Of a stretch of 64,000 bases of DNA, positions 59,747 through 64,000 are shown one piece after another (position 1 is the first letter of the stretch; every line of letters starts with the position of its first letter). The stretch comes from Turneriella parva DSM 21527. Its GTDB lineage: Bacteria; Spirochaetota; Leptospiria; Turneriellales; Turneriellaceae. Both the position numbers and the translations under genes were made by a program. The DNA lies in assembly GCF_000266885.1 (NCBI RefSeq), contig NC_018020.1, positions 2,852,001-2,916,000 of the forward strand, written 5' to 3'. The notes under the pieces are model-generated. The model worked only from the letters and a program-made list of their open reading frames with translations, ran no database searches and was not told the origin of the DNA.

Positions 59747-60763
59747 ATGCCGCGGGTGGGTTGGTCTGTTCTTTCATTATTGCTGCTCGGCCCTGCCGTG
59801 GCCAATGCCGCTTCGTGGCGAAATAACAAAGTCGATCACCACGGTAATGCCACCGAGAATTTCAGCTCGAGTGGCCTGAAACTCTACGTGACTGCGCCGC
59901 GGTTGCGCTTTGCCAAAAACGACGAGGTGGCCTTTCATGCGTCGCTCGTCAATGAGGGCGCATACCCCGTGACGATCTACCTGCACGAAAACCCGCTGAA
60001 GAATTTCACGATAATCGCGCGCGACGCCGAAGGCCGCTCGCTCAACGTTAAAGAAGAAATGTATTTTCAGGGATCTAAAGACTACCGCGACCCCCACCAC
60101 ACGCGGTATTCGGGCGAAATGTACCCGATGCGCAAGCTGATTCTGCACGCCGGTGAAAAGTATGAAAAACGTATTCGCCTCGCCGACTATGTGGACTGGG
60201 ATTCTTTTTCGGAGAAGGTGCGCGATCTGAACGTGACTGCACACTTTTATCCGAACCCGGTGCAGGCTGAACGCTACTTTCTGGCATCTTCGAGCTCACT
60301 CAATCTGATTTACGATCAAACCCGTGAGGTGCCGAAAGAGCGCGACAATGTGGGCGATGCCTCGACCGAAACCCTCAGGGTCAGCGCACGCGAAATCGTC
60401 TATCTGATGCTTTCGGCCGAATATACCCGCGACTGGTCGCAATACTTTAAGTACGTGTCGCTGCGTGACATTGTGCGCGATTATCCCGAGTTCATGCGGC
60501 TCTATGCTCAGGATTCTACCGAATTGCAGACCAAAGCTTTGGCGGAGTTCAGAAAGTACCTCAGCGGCCGCGGCTACCACAAACTGATACGCTTTCGCGT
60601 ACTCGCGGGCGAAAGCCGTGAGACGAGCGACACCGCGCAGGTACGTGTACGCGCGCGGCGCGACGTCGAAGGTTTTGAACGGGAATATCTGACGACTTAT
60701 TATTTGACGAAGCGCGATGCCTTATGGCAAATTACAGGCGTCGAGTCGAGACTGGCAGATTGA
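59747..60763 (+). CDS. hypothetical secreted protein upstream of fliM
   Basis: A 338-residue protein with a signal peptide (MPRVGWSVLSLLLLGPAVANA). The first domain is beta-rich and immunoglobulin-like (SGLKLYVTAPRLRFAKNDEVAFHASLVNEGAYPV...); the second is alpha/beta and resembles an NTF2-like fold near the end. I do not recognise the family. It ends 8 bases before the fliM start and is probably cotranscribed with it, but no flagellar role can be read from the sequence. Confidence 0.72.
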   Translation: MPRVGWSVLSLLLLGPAVANAASWRNNKVDHHGNATENFSSSGLKLYVTAPRLRFAKNDEVAFHASLVNEGAYPVTIYLHENPLKNFTIIARDAEGRSLNVKEEMYFQGSKDYRDPHHTRYSGEMYPMRKLILHAGEKYEKRIRLADYVDWDSFSEKVRDLNVTAHFYPNPVQAERYFLASSSSLNLIYDQTREVPKERDNVGDASTETLRVSAREIVYLMLSAEYTRDWSQYFKYVSLRDIVRDYPEFMRLYAQDSTELQTKALAEFRKYLSGRGYHKLIRFRVLAGESRETSDTAQVRVRARRDVEGFEREYLTTYYLTKRDALWQITGVESRLAD

Positions 60764-60771
60764 GGTAGATC

Positions 60772-61800
60772 ATGACTGATATTCTTTCACAAGACGAAAT
60801 AGACCAGTTACTCTCGGCGATCTCGTCAGGTGACGCGCAGCAAGAAGACTTCTCGGCGACACAGGCCGAGCAGAAAAAAGTCAAAATCTATGACTTTAAG
60901 CGCCCCGACAAATTCTCGAAAGACCAGATTCGTACGGTTCAGATGATGCACGAAACTTTCGCGCGTCTGACGACCACTGCGCTGTCGGCGAAACTGCGCG
61001 CGATGGTCTCGGTACACGTTCAATCGGTCGACCAGCTGACATACGAAGAATTTATCCGGTCGATACCGAACCCAACGACGCTCTCACTCATCAACATGGA
61101 CCCGCTCAAGGGTTCAGCGATTCTCGAGGTCGACCCTTCGATCACGTTCACGATTATCGACCGCCTCTTCGGCGGTGCCGGCGAACACGCGAAGCTGACG
61201 CGTGAACTCACCGATATCGAGATGTCGGTCGTCGAAGGCATTATCGTTCATATTCTTGGTAACCTGCGCGAAGCGTGGTCGACGGTTATCGACCTGCGTC
61301 CGCGCCTCGGCACAATAGAGACGAACCCACAGTTTGCGCAGATCGTGCCGCCGAACGAGATGGTGATGCTGATTACTCTGGAAACAAAGATCGGCGAATC
61401 AGAGGGCATGATGAACCTTTGTATTCCCTACATCACGATCGAGCCAATCATTCAGAAACTCTCGGCGCAGTACTGGTTCTCTTCGATTCGCCGCGGTGAA
61501 AGCGAAGTTAACCGTACGATGATACAGAGCCGGCTCGACAATGTTCAGGTGCAGATTTCGGTTGAGATCGGTACCGTCAGCCTGGGCTTTAAGGATATCA
61601 TGAACCTCAAGGTCGGCAATATTATCAAGATGCCGAAAACGACGGTGCGTGAAGAATTTACGTTTAAGGTTGAAGAGCGTGCGAAATTCAAGTGCCGTCC
61701 GGGCCGAATTGGTTCGCGCCTCGCGGTGCAGATCGGTGAACCGGTAATCGATATACCAGACGAACTACTGATCGGTAACCGCAGCGAAGAAGAGGGCTAA
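60772..61800 (+). CDS. fliM: flagellar motor switch protein FliM
   Basis: FliM is the C-ring protein that binds CheY-P and sets the direction of flagellar rotation. The 342-residue protein starts with the CheY-binding peptide (DILSQDEIDQLLSAI). A CheC-like middle domain (GSAILEVDPSITFTIIDRLFGG) follows, and a SpoA/FliN-like domain ends the protein (VSLGFKDIMNLKVGNIIKMPK). This is one of the clearest pointers to a motile spirochaete. No other flagellar gene is adjacent. Confidence 0.97.
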   Translation: MTDILSQDEIDQLLSAISSGDAQQEDFSATQAEQKKVKIYDFKRPDKFSKDQIRTVQMMHETFARLTTTALSAKLRAMVSVHVQSVDQLTYEEFIRSIPNPTTLSLINMDPLKGSAILEVDPSITFTIIDRLFGGAGEHAKLTRELTDIEMSVVEGIIVHILGNLREAWSTVIDLRPRLGTIETNPQFAQIVPPNEMVMLITLETKIGESEGMMNLCIPYITIEPIIQKLSAQYWFSSIRRGESEVNRTMIQSRLDNVQVQISVEIGTVSLGFKDIMNLKVGNIIKMPKTTVREEFTFKVEERAKFKCRPGRIGSRLAVQIGEPVIDIPDELLIGNRSEEEG

Positions 61801-61804
61801 AAGT

Positions 61805-61834
61805 TTCAGGGCGCCGCCGCAGCGGCACCCTGAT
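61805..61834. terminator. hairpin between fliM and the small secreted gene
   Basis: CAGGG.GCCGC and GCGGC.CCCTG pair with one mismatch around CGCA. It lies between convergent stop codons and has no T run. Confidence 0.5.
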
Positions 61835-61838
61835 GCCA

Positions 61839-62183
61839 TTATTGTCGGGTGAGGGTTTCGCGGCCTTTGCCGCCAGGGCCCCATTTGCCTTTCAGCACAG
61901 CGCCATCGTCTTTCACCTTATAGACAACCGGGTCGGGCTGGCCCCAGTCGACGGTCAGCGTATCGCCCGAAAGCGTACCGGTACCTGAATATTGGCTGTC
62001 GCCGATTGTCCAGTTGAACGTGTAGCCCGAAGACGCATCGCCCGAGATGACGACTGTGCCTTCGTAACGGCCACCGCCACCGGGGTTTTTGCCTTCGCAG
62101 GTGTAGGTGCCGCCAACCTCGGCGAAGACCGAAGCTATGGGCAAGAGAAGCGCACAGAGCGCAATGCCGTAGAGTTTTTTCAT
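61839..62183 (-). CDS. small secreted beta-rich protein
   Basis: A 114-residue protein: signal peptide MKKLYGIALCALLLPIASVFA, then a Gly-rich all-beta mature part (YTCEGKNPGGGGRYEGTVVISG...). The start at 62183 has a strong ribosome site AGGAGG; the frame is open for 29 more codons upstream, but without such a site. It resembles small secreted proteins of spirochaetes and may bind a ligand. No named family is certain. Confidence 0.75.
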   Translation of the reverse strand: MKKLYGIALCALLLPIASVFAEVGGTYTCEGKNPGGGGRYEGTVVISGDASSGYTFNWTIGDSQYSGTGTLSGDTLTVDWGQPDPVVYKVKDDGAVLKGKWGPGGKGRETLTRQ

Positions 62184-62287
62184 AGTGGGATTTCCTCCTG
62201 AAACAAGGTCAGGGCGCTGACGCGTCTCTGCCTGAGTGGCAGCTCTGGCACGGCCGCTCTGAAACGTCAATCTTTATCAATCCCCCT

Positions 62288-63709
62288 ATGATAAAAGAGT
62301 TTTCGCGCTGTTTCAAAGCGGCAGTTTCAGCTCGAGTGAGCAAGACTGAAACCGAGATGCCGACTGCGCCGAAGGCGCCTGCCAGACAGTTCTATATTGA
62401 GACCTATGGCTGCCAGATGAATGAATACGATTCGCTGCTCGCCGGCAAGATTCTCGAATCGAATGCGACGCAGACAGCGAGCCCGGCAGAGGCCGATATT
62501 ATCTTGCTGAATACTTGCGCAATACGCGAAAACGCACACCAGAAAGTTTATAACCGGCTCAGAGAGCTCAGCCGATTTCACAAAGCGGGGGCCAAGGTTG
62601 GCATTTTGGGCTGCATGGCGCAGAACCTGCGTGAAGACCTGCTGTACGAAAATCTGCCCGTAGACTTTATCATGGGGCCCGATGCCCTGCGCAATCTGGC
62701 GCAACTCGTCGATTCGCCGACGGCCGATACGGGCCGCAGTTTTCTGAATCTTTCGCGCATCGAAACCTACGACGACATTGTGCCGACCTTCGAGCACCAC
62801 ATGCGCTACCGTGACAGCAAGATCACTGCTTCGGTGACGATACAGCGCGGCTGCGATAATTTTTGCGCGTTCTGTGTTGTGCCCTATACACGCGGCCGTG
62901 AACGCTCGCGCCCGATCGACAGCATCGTCGCCGAAGTGCAGGCGCTCGCCGAAAGCGGCGTCAAGACGGTCATTCTGCTCGGCCAAAACGTTAATTCGTA
63001 CCACCATGAAAAGGCGCGGTTTATCGATTTGATTGAAGCGTTGCTCGCACGTACCACGATCGCGCGCATTTATTTCTCTTCGCCGCACCCGAAAGATTTT
63101 CCCGTTGAACTTATCGACCTCATGGCGGCAGAACCGCGATTCTGCAACCAGGTTCACATGCCGTTGCAGGCGGGTGCAAATAACACGCTGAGGCGAATGA
63201 AGCGCAACTATACGCGCGAAGAATTTCTCGAAATCGTTGAGCGCGTGCGCGCGCGCGTTCACGACGTCGCGATCAGCACCGATGTCATTGCGGGTTTTCC
63301 GGGCGAAAGCGATGCGGATTTCGAAGAGACACTTGAAATGATGCGCCTTGCAGATTTCGACTCTGCTTTTATGTTTGCCTATTCTGAGCGCAAGGGTACA
63401 ATTGCACAGCGCCTCTACCCCGATGATGTTCCCGAAGCTGTCAAAAAAGAGCGGCTCGCTCGCATGATCGACCTGCAGCTGAAAAGATCGCACACGAATA
63501 ACCTGCGTTATGTAGGTCAGGTTGTTGAGGCCATGGCAGAGCAGCCGTCGCGTCGCGATGCCAGCGATTGGATAGCCCGCATGAGCAATGGCCGCAAGGT
63601 TGTTTTTCAGCCTCTTTCTGTTGCAGATGCGCTGCCCGGCAGCCTTGTGCAGCTGCAGATAACCGGGGCGTCGAGTCAGGTTCTGCACGGCAAAGAGATT
63701 CATGCCTGA
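62288..63709 (+). CDS. miaB: tRNA-2-methylthio-N6-isopentenyladenosine synthase
   Basis: MiaB adds the methylthio group at A37 of tRNAs, using two iron-sulfur clusters. Landmarks in order: the N-terminal cluster domain (YIETYGCQMNEYD, LNTCAIRENA, LGCMAQ); the radical-SAM motif CDNFCAFC followed by VVPYTRGRERSRP; and a C-terminal TRAM domain. The family is about 440-470 residues, matching 473. A later start at about 62357 (MPTAPKAP) would also fit. Its stop overlaps the ABC gene start, so the two are coupled. Confidence 0.95.
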   Translation: MIKEFSRCFKAAVSARVSKTETEMPTAPKAPARQFYIETYGCQMNEYDSLLAGKILESNATQTASPAEADIILLNTCAIRENAHQKVYNRLRELSRFHKAGAKVGILGCMAQNLREDLLYENLPVDFIMGPDALRNLAQLVDSPTADTGRSFLNLSRIETYDDIVPTFEHHMRYRDSKITASVTIQRGCDNFCAFCVVPYTRGRERSRPIDSIVAEVQALAESGVKTVILLGQNVNSYHHEKARFIDLIEALLARTTIARIYFSSPHPKDFPVELIDLMAAEPRFCNQVHMPLQAGANNTLRRMKRNYTREEFLEIVERVRARVHDVAISTDVIAGFPGESDADFEETLEMMRLADFDSAFMFAYSERKGTIAQRLYPDDVPEAVKKERLARMIDLQLKRSHTNNLRYVGQVVEAMAEQPSRRDASDWIARMSNGRKVVFQPLSVADALPGSLVQLQITGASSQVLHGKEIHA

Positions 63710-64000
63710 CGAAATACTCAGATTCGAGAATGTCTGGTACGGCAACGATGTTGTACAAGACCACGTCGACAACATCTCGTTTGCACTCGGCAAAGGTGAA
63801 GGCCTCGTGCTTTCAGGGCCTGAAGGCAGCGGGAAGAACCAGATTATGGGCCTTATCATGGCGAAATATTTGCCGCGCTCGGGGCAGATCTATTACGAAG
63901 GCGCCAATCTGAGGCTGCAGCAAGACGAAGAAATCGAGCGCTTGCGCTTTTCAATCGGTTATGTGACGCAGACAGCCGGCCTCATCAATAATCTTTCTGT
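63702..64000 (+). CDS. ABC transporter ATP-binding protein, 3' end missing
   Basis: The first 99 residues of an ABC ATPase: the A-loop aromatic near WYGNDVV, Walker A GPEGSGKN near residue 41-48 and the Q-loop in SIGYVTQTAG. The Thr/Ser after the Lys is Asn. The layout is closest to MlaF/FtsE-type ATPases for lipid transport or division. The start overlaps the miaB stop. The signature and Walker B lie beyond the window. Confidence 0.85.
   Translation, partial: MPDEILRFENVWYGNDVVQDHVDNISFALGKGEGLVLSGPEGSGKNQIMGLIMAKYLPRSGQIYYEGANLRLQQDEEIERLRFSIGYVTQTAGLINNLS

Noticed and set aside
62327-63859. 510-residue minus-strand frame opposite miaB
   Set aside because: The plus strand is clearly miaB with all iron-sulfur motifs, and the minus frame has no domain or start signal.

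Overview
This window reads as the chromosome of a Leptospirales-type spirochaete. It has a flagellar switch gene (fliM), a moderately GC-rich core and many small secreted or lipoprotein genes of unknown function. The relationship is inferred from the look of the proteins, not from a database search; a Turneriella-like organism would fit. I saw no rRNA, tRNA or CRISPR array.

Positions 1-33 kb and 56-64 kb are core chromosome. Left to right: the 3' end of a SpoIIE/PP2C phosphatase; a minus-strand block of CPBP protease, queF and an acyl-CoA dehydrogenase; a zinc-ribbon protein, a PlsC-like acyltransferase, a ferredoxin, an adenylate cyclase and a MAPEG protein; a 420-base non-coding stretch full of hairpins; a thiolase; an overlapping run of two membrane proteins, a phosphohexomutase and a NUDIX hydrolase; gpsA and msrB; dsbD, a second cyclase, an esterase lipoprotein and a pyruvate dehydrogenase E2; map and an SDR; comEC, ftsZ, ftsA, ftsQ, an AI-2E transporter and a lipoprotein; tatA and argB; an outer-membrane protein; a CPA2 antiporter; glyQ. 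On the right: proline iminopeptidase, a BtuF-like protein, a degenerate PTS enzyme I, a secreted protein, fliM, a small secreted protein, miaB and the start of an ABC ATPase gene.

Positions 33-56 kb form an accessory island with lower-GC genes. Two SpvB/Tc-type RHS toxin genes lie here, both on the minus strand. RHS2 (48580-55869) is complete: signal peptide, SpvB domain, seven VCBS-like repeats, RHS repeats, core and a DUF4258-like tip, with a candidate immunity gene 8 bases downstream. RHS1 (36102-40814) has no export head and ends in an M23 peptidase tip, followed by a secreted SH3-like candidate immunity protein. Between them sit a divergent XRE repressor, a CHC2/TOPRIM primase-helicase and a 660-residue protein made of two complete tyrosine recombinases in tandem.

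Downstream of each RHS/immunity pair is a gene-cassette-like stretch with a sequence that resembles an integron attC site (GCCCAAC or CCCCAAC paired with GTTGGGC) and a conserved flank. A piece of that flank recurs in the linker of the tandem recombinase. A 56-bp identical block lies exactly where homology between RHS1 and RHS2 begins. My inference is a toxin-tip exchange locus: a headless RHS cassette next to a recombinase, able to recombine with a full-length RHS gene, with attC-type sites moving small cassettes.

Small palindromic repeats have also entered genes in frame (msrB, RHS2 and probably the AI-2E transporter gene), which suggests active short palindromic elements in this genome.
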